Source: Curtobacterium sp. VKM Ac-1395 (GTDB lineage Bacteria; Actinomycetota; Actinomycetes; Actinomycetales; Microbacteriaceae). Taken from it: a stretch of 64,000 bases of DNA. The stretch is taken from contig NZ_JADKRX010000011.1 in assembly GCF_015350975.1 (NCBI RefSeq), positions 907-64,906 of the forward strand, written 5' to 3'. Of this stretch, positions 54,943-63,840 are shown one piece after another. The position numbers were made by a program, and so were the translations under genes. The notes under the pieces were generated by a model. The model was given only the letters and a program-made list of their open reading frames with translations, was not told the origin of the DNA and searched no databases. The first letter of the stretch is position 1. Every line of letters begins with the position of its first letter.

Positions 54943-56106
54943 GTGCTCGACCGAACACGACGACGACCATCTCGAACGGCAACGCGTGTGGTCGCCGGGC
55001 TGCTCGTCGCCCTGGTCGCGACCGTCGCGACGGGGTGCGCCTCGACGAAGCCCGCGGAGCGCGAGCCCCTCGCCGCGTGGAACGCCGCCGTGGCCGACCG
55101 GTCTGATGCACCCGCCAAGTGGGTCGCTCTCGGGGACTCGATCACCGAGGGCCAGGGTGCCTCCGCTCGTTCCACGCGCTGGATGGACCTGACGCTGGAC
55201 CAGCTGCGGACGCGTCACGCGACGTCGGGGGCCCGCGGGGGTGCCGGGTACCTCCCCGCGCAGTTCGCGGTCTACGCGCCGGACTCGACCTGGGGCGACT
55301 GGGCGACGTCGAAGACGGGGTCGAGCCAGTACGACGTGACCGTCCCCGACCTCGGCTACCGGGCGGTCGCCATGCAGGGGGGCGCTTCGCGGACCTACCC
55401 GTTCACCGGGACCGGCATCGACATCTGGTGGACGCGCTACGACGGCTCGGGCGACTTCACCTACAGCATCGACGGCGGCGCACCGACGACGGTGTCGACG
55501 ACGGGGAAGGCCAGCACCGGGACCGTCACGAAGGTGGACGGCCTCCGGCGGGGGGAGCACGCCATCACCGTCACCGCAGTGAACCCGTTCTCGCTGCAGG
55601 GCTTCACGGTCTACGACGGCGATCGGGACAAGGGCATCCAGCTGTACGACTCGGCGCACTCCGGGGCGACGATCGCGACCTTCACCGAGGACCAGGCCGG
55701 ATTCCTGCGGGCCATGCGCCGTGCGGGGCCGAACCTGATCACCATCACGCTGGGCGGCAACGACTCGCAGCACGTCACGCCCGCGGAGCTCGGACGGCAG
55801 TACCAGGCGTTCCTCGAGGCGCTCGCCGCACTGCCCACCAAGCCCTCACTGCTCGTGATCGGCGAGTTCACGCCGGCTCCTGCGATGACGAACAACATGT
55901 CGAGCCCCTGGTCGAGCTACCTCTCCGCCACGAAGAAGGCCGCTGCGGCTGCCGGGGCTGCGTACGTGAGCATGGACGACACCTTCCCGAAGGCCACGTA
56001 CTCCGGCACCGGGATCTACTCGACGGACGGCCTGCACCCGAACGACAAGGGCCAGCGCCGGATCGCGAAGCTCGTGTTGTCCACGCTCGCCGCGCACGAG
56101 GACTGA
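54943..56106 (+). CDS. SGNH/GDSL-family lipoprotein esterase
   Basis: 387 residues from GTG 54943, with GGAGG upstream. An N-terminal signal (VVAGLLVALVATVATGC) ends in a lipobox with C32. Catalytic Ser S66 is in ALGDSITEG, the oxyanion residues are in TLGGNDSQH, and the Asp/His pair is in STDGLHPNDKG. So it is probably a membrane-anchored acyl or carbohydrate esterase facing outside. The ~100-residue beta-rich insert after S66 is typical of sugar-binding SGNH variants. Confidence 0.85.
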   Translation: MLDRTRRRPSRTATRVVAGLLVALVATVATGCASTKPAEREPLAAWNAAVADRSDAPAKWVALGDSITEGQGASARSTRWMDLTLDQLRTRHATSGARGGAGYLPAQFAVYAPDSTWGDWATSKTGSSQYDVTVPDLGYRAVAMQGGASRTYPFTGTGIDIWWTRYDGSGDFTYSIDGGAPTTVSTTGKASTGTVTKVDGLRRGEHAITVTAVNPFSLQGFTVYDGDRDKGIQLYDSAHSGATIATFTEDQAGFLRAMRRAGPNLITITLGGNDSQHVTPAELGRQYQAFLEALAALPTKPSLLVIGEFTPAPAMTNNMSSPWSSYLSATKKAAAAAGAAYVSMDDTFPKATYSGTGIYSTDGLHPNDKGQRRIAKLVLSTLAAHED

Positions 56107-56140
56107 CCGACCGAACCGTGCCGCGGGCGGTCCGCACGAG

Positions 56141-56656
56141 CTACGGAGTCGCTCCGTCCGGGTGCGCCTGCCGGGTGCGCTGCCGGCGGTCGACGGCGAT
56201 GATGCCGGCGCCGAGGAGGCCGGCGAGCACGGCACCGACCGTGTTCATGAACCAGTCGTTGGTGTCGCACGCCCTGCCGAGGTTCGGCAGCAGTGCCTGG
56301 ACGAGCTCGATGGCGGCGGACAGCCCGGACGCCGCAGCCACGGCCCAGACCGGTCGGCTCGTGAGCAGCGCGGCGAAGAGCGTCACCGGGAACAGGAGCG
56401 CGACGTTGGCGAGCGTGTCGATGCCCTGGAACGGGACGGAGAACTGCACCGTGCAGAAGGTCCCGTTGCCCCCGTCGCCCGCCGGGGTCATCGTCAACGC
56501 GAGCACCCCCACCGCGCTGATGACGGCGAGCGTCACGAGCGTCCGCCGAGCCTGCCGGCGGTGCGTCCACCATCCCAGGGCCGTGAACGCGACCAGGACG
56601 ACCCAGAAGAGCACCTTCACGGCCGATGCGTGGTTGACGAGGAAGGTCGTGATCAC
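56141..56656 (-). CDS. VanZ-family membrane protein
   Basis: 171 residues from GTG 56656, with GGGAGGATCTCC upstream. Four to five transmembrane segments; the VanZ signature is visible (LANVALLFPVTLFAALL, then SAAIELVQALLP and DTNDWFMNTVGAVLAGLLG). VanZ proteins confer low-level teicoplanin resistance in enterococci; the role here is unknown. Its stop is 34 bases from the end of the convergent esterase gene. Confidence 0.82.
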   Translation of the reverse strand: MITTFLVNHASAVKVLFWVVLVAFTALGWWTHRRQARRTLVTLAVISAVGVLALTMTPAGDGGNGTFCTVQFSVPFQGIDTLANVALLFPVTLFAALLTSRPVWAVAAASGLSAAIELVQALLPNLGRACDTNDWFMNTVGAVLAGLLGAGIIAVDRRQRTRQAHPDGATP

Positions 56657-56709
56657 GAGGAGATCCTCCCATCGCTCGTGCAGGCCGGCGGTACCGCTGC
56701 GCTCGTCGC

Positions 56710-56715
56710 TATGGT
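56710..56715 (+). promoter_or_regulatory. -10 element of tyrosine phosphatase gene
   Basis: TATGGT, 6 nt before GTG 56722. Confidence 0.5.
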
Positions 56716-56721
56716 GTCTGC

Positions 56722-57444
56722 GTGCGAGACCTCGTGTGGGACGGGTACCTGAACGCCCGAGACCTGGGCGGCCTCCCGACGCCCCTGTCCGCGACCGGGG
56801 CGACCCGCTTCGGCAGGGTGGCACGAGGGCCGCGCCGCGAGCTGTTGACCGAGACCGGGTGGCGGGACGCCCACGGCTGGGGCCTCGCAGCGGTGGTCGA
56901 TCTCCGGTGCGCACACGAGGTCGGCGTCCGCGACGGGGACCCCGTCGTCGCTCCCGAGACGCTCGACGCTGTCCCGGTGGTGCACGCGCCGACCGAGGAC
57001 CAGGACGACCCCGAGTTCCGGGAGACGTGCTTCCCGATCCTGGACTCGCCCGAGTACTGGCGACACAACTGGCGCATCTTGCCGCACCTCGTCCTCGGCA
57101 CGCTGACGGCGATCGCGGACGCGCCGCACGGACTCCTGGTGCACTGCAGCGCTGGCCGCGACCGAACGGGCATGATCAGCGCGCTCCTGCTCAGCAATGC
57201 GGGGGTTGCGCCAGCGGTGGTCGCTGCCGACTACGCGGAGTCGGTCCGGGTGATGGCAGGGGCGAAGTCGCACGCGCCCCACGACCGGCAGGCCACCTGG
57301 GGGACGGACGAGGTCGACGAGTGGATCGCGCTGACTGCTCCGATCGTCGAAGACGTGGCTGCCGACGTCGACGCCGCCTTCGCGACCATCGGGGCTGACG
57401 CCGAGCTGCGGGTCCGGCTGCGCGGTCGCCTGACGGAGCGCTGA
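56722..57444 (+). CDS. tyrosine protein phosphatase (Cys-based)
   Basis: 240 residues from GTG 56722. The P-loop HCSAGRDRTG (C142, R148) and an N-terminal NARDLGGLPT typical of actinobacterial PTPs that also hydrolyse phosphoinositides. A secreted-effector signal is absent, so it acts in the cytosol. The divergent VanZ gene starts 65 bases away. Confidence 0.88.
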   Translation: MRDLVWDGYLNARDLGGLPTPLSATGATRFGRVARGPRRELLTETGWRDAHGWGLAAVVDLRCAHEVGVRDGDPVVAPETLDAVPVVHAPTEDQDDPEFRETCFPILDSPEYWRHNWRILPHLVLGTLTAIADAPHGLLVHCSAGRDRTGMISALLLSNAGVAPAVVAADYAESVRVMAGAKSHAPHDRQATWGTDEVDEWIALTAPIVEDVAADVDAAFATIGADAELRVRLRGRLTER

Positions 57445-57657
57445 TGCGTGGTCGTCGGAGTGCGCTTGCAGTCGCGGTGCTGACGATCGTCGGGGGCGGC
57501 CTGAAGACATCGGACGCGGAGCACCTCGACCGCATGATCACGCACGTTCCCGCACGATCCCGCATCATCAGGCATGAGTTACGGTCATGAACTGGCCTGG
57601 GCGGGCAGGATCTGACGGGTCGGTCTCGATGGTCGAGGCCCGAAGAGGAGCACCCGC

Positions 57658-58152
57658 ATGTCGTCGAACCCGTACCAGTCGAACGCGCAACAGGCGGCGC
57701 CGACCGCAGCGCCCCGTTTCGTCACGATCGCGTTCTGGTTGTACCTGATCACCGCACTGGCGCACATCGTCGGCATCATCATCAGTGCGACGCGGCTGCC
57801 GGCAGCGCAGCAGGCGGCGAAGGACCAGCTCCAGCAGTCGGGGACCTCGACGAACGGCGTGGACGTCAACGGCATCCTCGGCGCGACCCTCGTTGCCAGC
57901 ATCGTCATCGGCGTGCTCTACATCATCGCGTTCATCGTCTTCGACCTGTTCATGCGCCGCGGTGCGAACTGGGCCCGGATCGTCCTGCTCATCGTGACGA
58001 TCCTCGGCCTCACCGGCGTGATCGGTGGCTCCGGTGTGGGAGCGGTCGGGGTCCTCGCCTCGGTCGTCGCGGCCGTCCTGACGTTCCTGCCGGCGTCGAA
58101 CGCCTGGTTCCGCGCGGTGAAGGACCGCAAGCGGGGCGCGATCCAGAACTGA
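57658..58152 (+). CDS. four-helix membrane protein
   Basis: 164 residues with AGGAG about 10 bases before the ATG. Transmembrane helices at about 21-43, 73-98, 106-124 and 126-145; a Gln-rich loop between TM1 and TM2 (AAQQAAKDQLQQSG). N-terminus polar (SSNPYQSNAQQAAP). Function unknown. The preceding 213 bases hold no gene. Confidence 0.72.
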   Translation: MSSNPYQSNAQQAAPTAAPRFVTIAFWLYLITALAHIVGIIISATRLPAAQQAAKDQLQQSGTSTNGVDVNGILGATLVASIVIGVLYIIAFIVFDLFMRRGANWARIVLLIVTILGLTGVIGGSGVGAVGVLASVVAAVLTFLPASNAWFRAVKDRKRGAIQN

Positions 58153-58163
58153 CGAGATCCAGA

Positions 58164-58199
58164 CAGGAGGCTCGGTGCCGGTTGGCACCGAGCCTCCTG
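58164..58199. terminator. palindrome family copy, convergent position
   Basis: 16-bp perfect arms CAGGAGGCTCGGTGCC/GGCACCGAGCCTCCTG with a GGTT loop, between the convergent membrane-protein and ketopantoate-reductase-like genes. Confidence 0.85.
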
Positions 58200-58255
58200 C
58201 ACGTCCGAGGGGCTCGAGGGGTCCGCGTCTTCCCGGCGAGGACGGCGGGTGCGGC

Positions 58256-59194
58256 TCAGCGGAGCAGGGCTGACCGGTCGAGGCGCGGGGTCGCGATGCC
58301 GAGCTCGCGGGCTGTGTGGGACACGTCCTCGATGACGGCGCGCGGTTCTGCGGCGTTCGGGTCACCGTGCCCCGCGAGGCTCGCGCGGGCGATCGGGACG
58401 AGGCGCGTCGCCGCTGCGAGCATGGCTCCCGTCAGCTTCGGGCGCCGCGCGGGGAGCGACGCCGTCCGGTGGAGGCTGAGGTCGACGCCTCGTGCCTCGA
58501 GGACCGGGAGGAGCTCGCGGCTCGTCAGGAAGGCGTCGCCGAGTGCGCGCCGGTCCCCGATCATGCTCGCGAGCCCGCCGTAACGCAGTGCCGCGGAGAA
58601 CATGCCCGCGTCCAGGACGACGTGCAGCCAGAGCCACCCGCGCATGTCCGGTTGGTCGCGGACGACGAACCCCGCCTGTCGGAAGGCGAGCCGAGCCTCC
58701 AGTCCGCGTCGGTCTGGACCGGGTGCCGGTGCTGCCAGGGTGACCGATCGGAGGACCCCACCGTGCAGGACGCCGTCATCGCTGAAGCCGCCGCCCGCGC
58801 CGGGGAAGCCGAACACCACCTGATCGGCCGGGATCGGGGCGATCGCGTCGACGGGTTCCTCCCAGACGTTGCCGAGGACCACCACTGTCGCGTCGCCGAT
58901 GCGGGGCGCCAGGAACGCTGCCGCTTCGCGGAGTCGGTGGTGGCCGACGCTGAGGACGACGAGGTCGTAGCCGTCGTCCGGGTGGACCGACTCACGGAGC
59001 TCGGCCCGGTAGGAGGTTGCGCTCCGTCGGCCGAGGGGGCCGCGTCGCCCGTCGACGACGTCCAGCTCCACTCGGTCGCCGTACTCCGCAGCGCGCCCCG
59101 GGCGGACGTAGTGGTCGACGTCGTGGCCTGCCTGGTGGAAGGCCTGGCCGTAGATGGTCGCGATGACCCCGCGTCCGAACATGAGGATCCGCAT
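58256..59194 (-). CDS. ketopantoate reductase-like protein
   Basis: 312 residues from ATG 59194. Rossmann start MRILMFGRGVIATIYG resembles PanE/ApbA (GxGxxG replaced by GRGVIA), with VVLSVGHHRLREA and an NVWEEPVDAI segment. The C-terminal helical domain is present but the catalytic Lys/Glu pattern is weak. It may reduce a 2-keto acid other than ketopantoate. A divergent TetR gene with two operators controls it. Confidence 0.72.
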   Translation of the reverse strand: MRILMFGRGVIATIYGQAFHQAGHDVDHYVRPGRAAEYGDRVELDVVDGRRGPLGRRSATSYRAELRESVHPDDGYDLVVLSVGHHRLREAAAFLAPRIGDATVVVLGNVWEEPVDAIAPIPADQVVFGFPGAGGGFSDDGVLHGGVLRSVTLAAPAPGPDRRGLEARLAFRQAGFVVRDQPDMRGWLWLHVVLDAGMFSAALRYGGLASMIGDRRALGDAFLTSRELLPVLEARGVDLSLHRTASLPARRPKLTGAMLAAATRLVPIARASLAGHGDPNAAEPRAVIEDVSHTARELGIATPRLDRSALLR

Positions 59195-59215
59195 CGTGCA
59201 CCTGTCCGCTAAGTT

Positions 59216-59228
59216 GGAGGCCGTCTCC
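59216..59228. promoter_or_regulatory. TetR operator, left site
   Basis: GGAGGC-C-GTCTCC, one mismatch from the right site, centre 27 bp away. Confidence 0.6.
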
Positions 59229-59241
59229 ACTTGTGAAGATA

Positions 59242-59256
59242 CGGAGACTGTCTCCG
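59242..59256. promoter_or_regulatory. TetR operator, right site
   Basis: CGGAGAC-T-GTCTCCG, a perfect 7-bp inverted repeat. Each site is also followed by CTTGT, giving a direct repeat. Confidence 0.7.
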
Positions 59257-59291
59257 CTTGTCAACGACTGCTGTCCGATCGAGGAGGACCA

Positions 59292-59822
59292 GTGCGCGCC
59301 GATGCTCGACGGAACCGGGACGCGATCATCGCGGCGGCTCGGACGGTGTTCGAGCGCGACGAGCAGCTCCGGTTCGACGACTTCGCCACGCGTGCCGGTG
59401 TCGGGGTCGGGACGCTGTACCGGCACTTCCCGACGCGGGAGGCGTTGGCGGCGGCGGTCTACCAGGGCGAGGTCGAGGCGCTCTGCGGGCAGGCGCGGGA
59501 CTCGGTGCGGCCGGCGGGGGAGCGCCTCGAGGTGTTCCTGCACACGTTCGTGGAGTACGTGGTCGAGCATGCGGCGTTGGCCCGGACCCTCGCGTCCGTC
59601 GTCGATCCGGCGACCCAGGCCGAGGGTGGTAGCGAGCTCGAGCGCACGCTCGGTGACCTGATGGCCTCCGCGGTCGCCGAGGGTGCCATCGGAGCGGATG
59701 CGACTCCGGGTGCCGTGCTCGTCGCGCTGCATGGCATCGGGTCTGCGACCGACCGGCCGGAGTGGGCCGCGGAGGCGCGGGAGTTGGTGGAGCTGGTGCT
59801 GCGGGGGCTCAGGGCGCACTGA
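59292..59822 (+). CDS. TetR-family transcriptional regulator
   Basis: 176 residues from GTG 59292, with GAGGAGG upstream. Helix-turn-helix: RNRDAIIAAARTVFERDEQL, DDFATRAGVGVGTLYRHFPT. The short ligand domain carries a C-terminal SBP56-like helical set (AHGIGSATDRPEWAAEARE region). Divergent from the ketopantoate reductase-like gene with two operators in the gap. Confidence 0.88.
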   Translation: MRADARRNRDAIIAAARTVFERDEQLRFDDFATRAGVGVGTLYRHFPTREALAAAVYQGEVEALCGQARDSVRPAGERLEVFLHTFVEYVVEHAALARTLASVVDPATQAEGGSELERTLGDLMASAVAEGAIGADATPGAVLVALHGIGSATDRPEWAAEARELVELVLRGLRAH

Positions 59823-60015
59823 CGTGCGGAAGCGGTCGGCTCAGCGCCGGACGTCCGAGCTCGGCGGCCGGTCCAGCGGGTCGGTTCAGGCGGTCGGCGG
59901 CGCGTCCGAGCAGCCAGTTCGGTGCCCCGTGACCTCGGCTCGTCCTTCAGCGTTGGGTGACGCAACATCAGCCCGGCGGGCGTTGTCGACCACAGCGAGG
60001 TCGGGGCCGTCGCGG

Positions 60016-60564
60016 TCAGCCCTCGATCGGGTTCTGCGTCAGCGTGAACGTCAGCCCGCTCAGGTTGATCGTCTGCGCCTTGCCGGTCGTCACGTCCGAC
60101 GACAGACCGATCGTGTAGGTCACGTCGAGCACCGAGGTCCCCGCCGTGGGCTTGACGGTCCACGTGGTCCGGCCGGCCGGGGCCAGTGACGAACTCGTCG
60201 ACGAGACGCCGAGCGACTGGGTCGACGCGGCGATGAGGTCGGCGTCGCCGGTGATGCTCTGCGGTGTCCAGGACAGGTCGGCGGAGAGGTCGTCCCCGGT
60301 CGCGGTGACGTCCAGCGTCTGGTGGAACTGGTACGTGTTCCCCGGCACCATGCGCACCTTCGCGATGTCCACGACGTCGGAGCGGCCGTTCGTGATGTCC
60401 GTCCAGACGCCGTCGGCGTTCGCGGACAGGGCGAGCGTGCCCGAGCTGACGGTCGAGGGCTGGGTCTCGGCGTCGGCGTTCCAGAGGGCGAAGGTGCTCG
60501 CGCCACCGAGGAGCAGGGCGATGCCGGCAGCCCCGGCGATGGCACCGTTGACGATCTTGAGCAT
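60016..60564 (-). CDS. secreted protein with SipW-type signal peptide
   Basis: 182 residues from ATG 60564. The N-terminus (VNGAIAGAAGIALLLGGAST, then FALWNADAE) matches the alternate (SipW-dependent) signal peptide of CalY/TasA-like proteins. The mature part is beta-rich and Thr/Ser-rich. Such proteins form surface fibres in Bacillus; here no SipW peptidase or partner is visible nearby. Confidence 0.72.
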   Translation of the reverse strand: MLKIVNGAIAGAAGIALLLGGASTFALWNADAETQPSTVSSGTLALSANADGVWTDITNGRSDVVDIAKVRMVPGNTYQFHQTLDVTATGDDLSADLSWTPQSITGDADLIAASTQSLGVSSTSSSLAPAGRTTWTVKPTAGTSVLDVTYTIGLSSDVTTGKAQTINLSGLTFTLTQNPIEG

Positions 60565-60703
60565 GGAGTTCCGTTCGGGTCGGGTTCGCGGAATGCCCTG
60601 AACGTACCGGTCCCCCGAAGTGCGGACACGGGCCTCATCCACTTCACCGGCCCCCAGAACGAGGGTGTGCCGATGGGTCGCGGTCCACGGCTCCGCGGGA
60701 CCG

Positions 60704-60709
60704 TAGAAT
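60704..60709 (+). promoter_or_regulatory. -10 element of zinc-ribbon SDR gene
   Basis: TAGAAT, 5 nt before GTG 60715. Confidence 0.5.
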
Positions 60710-60714
60710 CTCGT

Positions 60715-62181
60715 GTGACCTCCGAGCCCCTCGACCCCAGCAGCATCCCTCCCGAGGACCTGGCCGTCACGCTCCGGGTGTTGGAGCAGCTGACCGAGAT
60801 CGACGAGGCGCACCCCGACTTCGTCCGCGTGCGGCACGCGACGGCGAGGATGTTCAAGGCCGTCAAGCGGGCGCACCGGCTCGAGAAGCGCGCGGTCATC
60901 GCCGAGGCGGATCGACGCGTCATCGCCGCGACCGCGACCGGCGCCGCGGACCGGATCGACGACGAGACCCGCGGCGTCCCGATCAGCGCCTCGACGGCAG
61001 CGGCCACCGCCGGCACCCTGCTGAAGGCCCGCCCCTGCTACATGTGCAAGCAGCAGTACACGGTCGTCGACGCGTTCTACCACCAGCTGTGCCCGGCGTG
61101 CGCGGCCATGAGTCACGCCAAGCGCGACGCCCGGACCGACCTGACGGGCAAGCGCGCCCTGCTCACCGGCGGGCGCGCGAAGATCGGCATGTACATCGCG
61201 CTCCGGCTGCTGCGCGACGGTGCCCACACCACCATCACGACCCGGTTCCCGCGCGACGCGGTACGCCGGTTCACGAGCCTGCCCGACTCCGCCGACTGGA
61301 TCTCGCGTCTGAAGGTCGTCGGCATCGACCTCCGTGACCCCGCGCAGGTCATCGGGCTCGCGGAGGACGTCGCCGCGTCCGGGCCCCTCGACATCCTGGT
61401 GAACAACGCCACGCAGACCGTGCGCCGGTCGCCGGGGGCGTACCAGCCGCTCGCCGACGCCGAGCTCGCCCCGCTGCCGGACGGGCCACTGCCCGAGCTG
61501 GTGACGTTCGGCCACACGAACGACCAGCACCCGCTGGCTCTGGCGCGCTCGGTCACGGCGCACCCCGTGCTCGCGGCCGCTGCGGCCCGGGCGGAGGAGC
61601 TCACCGAGCAGGCGATGGCTCCCGGGTCGAGCTCGCTCGAACGACTGGCCGGAGGAACCGCGATCGACGCCGGCGGTCTCGTCCCCGACCTGCACGACGT
61701 GAACTCGTGGACGCAGCAGGTCGACGAGGTGGACCCGCTCGAGATGCTCGAGGTGCAGCTCGCGAACACGACGGCACCGTTCATCCTGATCTCGAAGCTC
61801 CGAGCGGCGATGGCAGCGAGTGGCGCACGCCGGACGTACGTGGTGAACGTGAGCGCCATGGAAGGGGTGTTCGGCCGTGCGTACAAGGGGCCGGGGCACC
61901 CGCACACGAACATGGCGAAGGCCGCGGTCAACATGCTGACGCGGACGAGCGCGCAGGAGATGTTCGAGACGGACCGGATCCTGATGACGAGCGTCGACAC
62001 CGGTTGGATCACGGACGAGCGGCCGCACCCGACGAAGGTGCGACTGGCGGAGGAGGGCTTCCATGCTCCGCTCGACCTGGTCGACGGAGCAGCCCGCGTG
62101 TACGACCCGATCGTGCGGGGAGAAGCGGGCGAGGACGTGTTCGGCGTGTTCCTGAAGGACTACCAACCCAGCGCCTGGTGA
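60715..62181 (+). CDS. SDR-fold protein with N-terminal zinc ribbon
   Basis: 488 residues from GTG 60715. A helical N-terminal region precedes a CXXC...CXXC zinc ribbon (C108, C111, C126, C129; RPCYMCKQQY, LCPAC). The Rossmann domain begins TGKRALLTGGRAKIG. The SDR Tyr of Y-x-x-x-K is replaced by Thr (HTNMAKAAVN). A long insert lies between the dinucleotide site and the catalytic region. It may be a nucleic-acid-associated or sensor protein rather than an ordinary dehydrogenase. Confidence 0.75.
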   Translation: MTSEPLDPSSIPPEDLAVTLRVLEQLTEIDEAHPDFVRVRHATARMFKAVKRAHRLEKRAVIAEADRRVIAATATGAADRIDDETRGVPISASTAAATAGTLLKARPCYMCKQQYTVVDAFYHQLCPACAAMSHAKRDARTDLTGKRALLTGGRAKIGMYIALRLLRDGAHTTITTRFPRDAVRRFTSLPDSADWISRLKVVGIDLRDPAQVIGLAEDVAASGPLDILVNNATQTVRRSPGAYQPLADAELAPLPDGPLPELVTFGHTNDQHPLALARSVTAHPVLAAAAARAEELTEQAMAPGSSSLERLAGGTAIDAGGLVPDLHDVNSWTQQVDEVDPLEMLEVQLANTTAPFILISKLRAAMAASGARRTYVVNVSAMEGVFGRAYKGPGHPHTNMAKAAVNMLTRTSAQEMFETDRILMTSVDTGWITDERPHPTKVRLAEEGFHAPLDLVDGAARVYDPIVRGEAGEDVFGVFLKDYQPSAW

Positions 62182-62210
62182 TCCCGACGCCACGGGCAGG
62201 TTCGCGAGCC

Positions 62211-62216
62211 TAGCGT
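62211..62216 (+). promoter_or_regulatory. possible -10 element of DHA2 transporter gene
   Basis: TAGCGT, 9 nt before ATG 62226, so a very short leader is likely. Confidence 0.35.
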
Positions 62217-62225
62217 GGGGTCGTC

Positions 62226-63698
62226 ATGACAGCTGAAGATCGCACAACTCCGGAGTCCGACGTGGCTCCCTCCGACCAGCCGGATCCGAACCGCTGGAAA
62301 GCCCTCGTCATCTGCCTGCTCGGCGGCGGGATCGTCCTCCTCGACGTCTCGATCGTCAACGTCGCGCTGCAGTCCATCTCGACCGGGCTCCCCGGCACCT
62401 CGCCCGAGGCCGTCCAGTGGATCCTGTCCGGGTACGCCCTGTCCTTCGGGCTCCTCCTCGTGCCCGGCGGCCGACTCGGTGACGCCACGGGCCGACGCCG
62501 GATGTTCGTCATCGGGGTCGGGCTCTTCACCGTCGCGAGTGCCCTCTGCGGGTTCGCGCCGAACGGCATCGTCCTGGTGGTCGCGCGCCTGGTGCAGGGG
62601 CTCGCGGGCGGTCTGCTCACCCCGCAGGTCACCGCGCTCATCCAGCAGCTGTTCCGCGGCAAGGAGCGGGGCACCGCCTTCGGGCTCTTCGGGGCGACGG
62701 TCGGCATCGCGACCGCGATCGGTCCGCTCATCGGCGGCTTGCTCATCACGGCGTTCGGCACCGAGAACGGGTGGCGCTTCGTCTTCTTCGTGAACCTGCC
62801 CGTCGGGGTCGTGACGATCCTCCTGGCCTTCCGCTACCTGCCGGGCATGACCAGCACCGAACGGGGTCGCAAGCACGACTTCGACCCGGTCGGCATCGTG
62901 CTGCTCGGTGCCGCGGTGGTCGCGCTGCTCCTGCCGTTCGTGCAGTCCTCGGAGTGGAAGGGCAACACGAAGTGGTGGCTCGTGGTCGTCGCCGTCGTGC
63001 TCGGCGCGCTCTTCGTCCTGTGGGAGCGGCGCTACGAGCGGACGAAGGAGCCCCTGATCGACCTGGGGCTGTTCCGCCGTCGGTCGTTCTCGCTCGGCGT
63101 CGGCCTGGCCACGCTCTACTTCGCCGGTTTCACCCCGCTGTTCTTCGTCCTGACGCTCGCGCTGCAGTCGGGCCTGCACTACTCGGCGCTGATGGCAGGC
63201 CTGTCGTCGGTGCCGTTCGCGATCGGTTCGGGCATCGCCTCGACCATCGGCGGTCGGATCGTGCACCGCTTCGGTCGGCAGCTCATCGTCATCGGGACGA
63301 TCCTCGTGCTCCTCGGGCTCGGCGCGGTCATCTGGGTGGTCGCGAACCACTACCGGTCCGACCTCGGCTGGTGGCTCGTCCTGCCGCTGCTCGTCGCCGG
63401 CATCGGCTCCGGGCTCACCATCTCCCCGAACCAGACGCTCACCCTCTCCGAGGTGCCCGTCGAACAGGGCGGCTCCGCGGGCGGCCTGATCCAGGTCGGC
63501 GCCCGGGTCGGTTCCGCAGTGGGCATCGCCGCGGTCGGCAGCGTCTTCTACTCGATCCTGGCGAACTCGAACGGTGACTACGCCAAGGGCCTGCCGCTCG
63601 GGCTCGGCGTCTCGCTCGGCTTCGTCGCCGCGGCGCTGGTCGCCGGGATCGTCGACGTGGTCGTCGGCAAGGCCCGGGGGACCGAAGCGACGGTCTGA
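62226..63698 (+). CDS. DHA2-family MFS drug exporter
   Basis: 490 residues with about 14 transmembrane segments. Motif C and the antiporter region read WILSGYALSFGLLLVPGGRL and GRRRMFVIGVGLF; LIGGLLITAFGTENGWRFVF matches the EmrB/QacA group. It probably exports lipophilic drugs by proton antiport. Short gap after the zinc-ribbon SDR gene. Confidence 0.9.
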   Translation: MTAEDRTTPESDVAPSDQPDPNRWKALVICLLGGGIVLLDVSIVNVALQSISTGLPGTSPEAVQWILSGYALSFGLLLVPGGRLGDATGRRRMFVIGVGLFTVASALCGFAPNGIVLVVARLVQGLAGGLLTPQVTALIQQLFRGKERGTAFGLFGATVGIATAIGPLIGGLLITAFGTENGWRFVFFVNLPVGVVTILLAFRYLPGMTSTERGRKHDFDPVGIVLLGAAVVALLLPFVQSSEWKGNTKWWLVVVAVVLGALFVLWERRYERTKEPLIDLGLFRRRSFSLGVGLATLYFAGFTPLFFVLTLALQSGLHYSALMAGLSSVPFAIGSGIASTIGGRIVHRFGRQLIVIGTILVLLGLGAVIWVVANHYRSDLGWWLVLPLLVAGIGSGLTISPNQTLTLSEVPVEQGGSAGGLIQVGARVGSAVGIAAVGSVFYSILANSNGDYAKGLPLGLGVSLGFVAAALVAGIVDVVVGKARGTEATV

Positions 63699-63712
63699 GC
63701 ACCGGACCACGG

Positions 63713-63758
63713 ACGGACGGGAGGCTCGGTGCCAGCTGGCACCGAGCCTCCCGTCCGT
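63713..63758. terminator. palindrome family copy, 46-bp perfect
   Basis: 23-bp perfect arms (ACGGACGGGAGGCTCGG... mirrored) with no spacer, 14 bases after the transporter stop. The longest member of the family. Confidence 0.88.
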
Positions 63759-63828
63759 CGTGGCGACCGGGACGGGACCCTCGGGCAGCCATTCGTCCTG
63801 GACGGGTGCGCTGTCGCCGTGGGCGTTG

Positions 63829-63834
63829 TACGTT
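63829..63834 (+). promoter_or_regulatory. -10 element of lactococcin-like gene
   Basis: TACGTT, 6 nt before ATG 63841. Confidence 0.5.
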
Positions 63835-63840
63835 CGCTGC

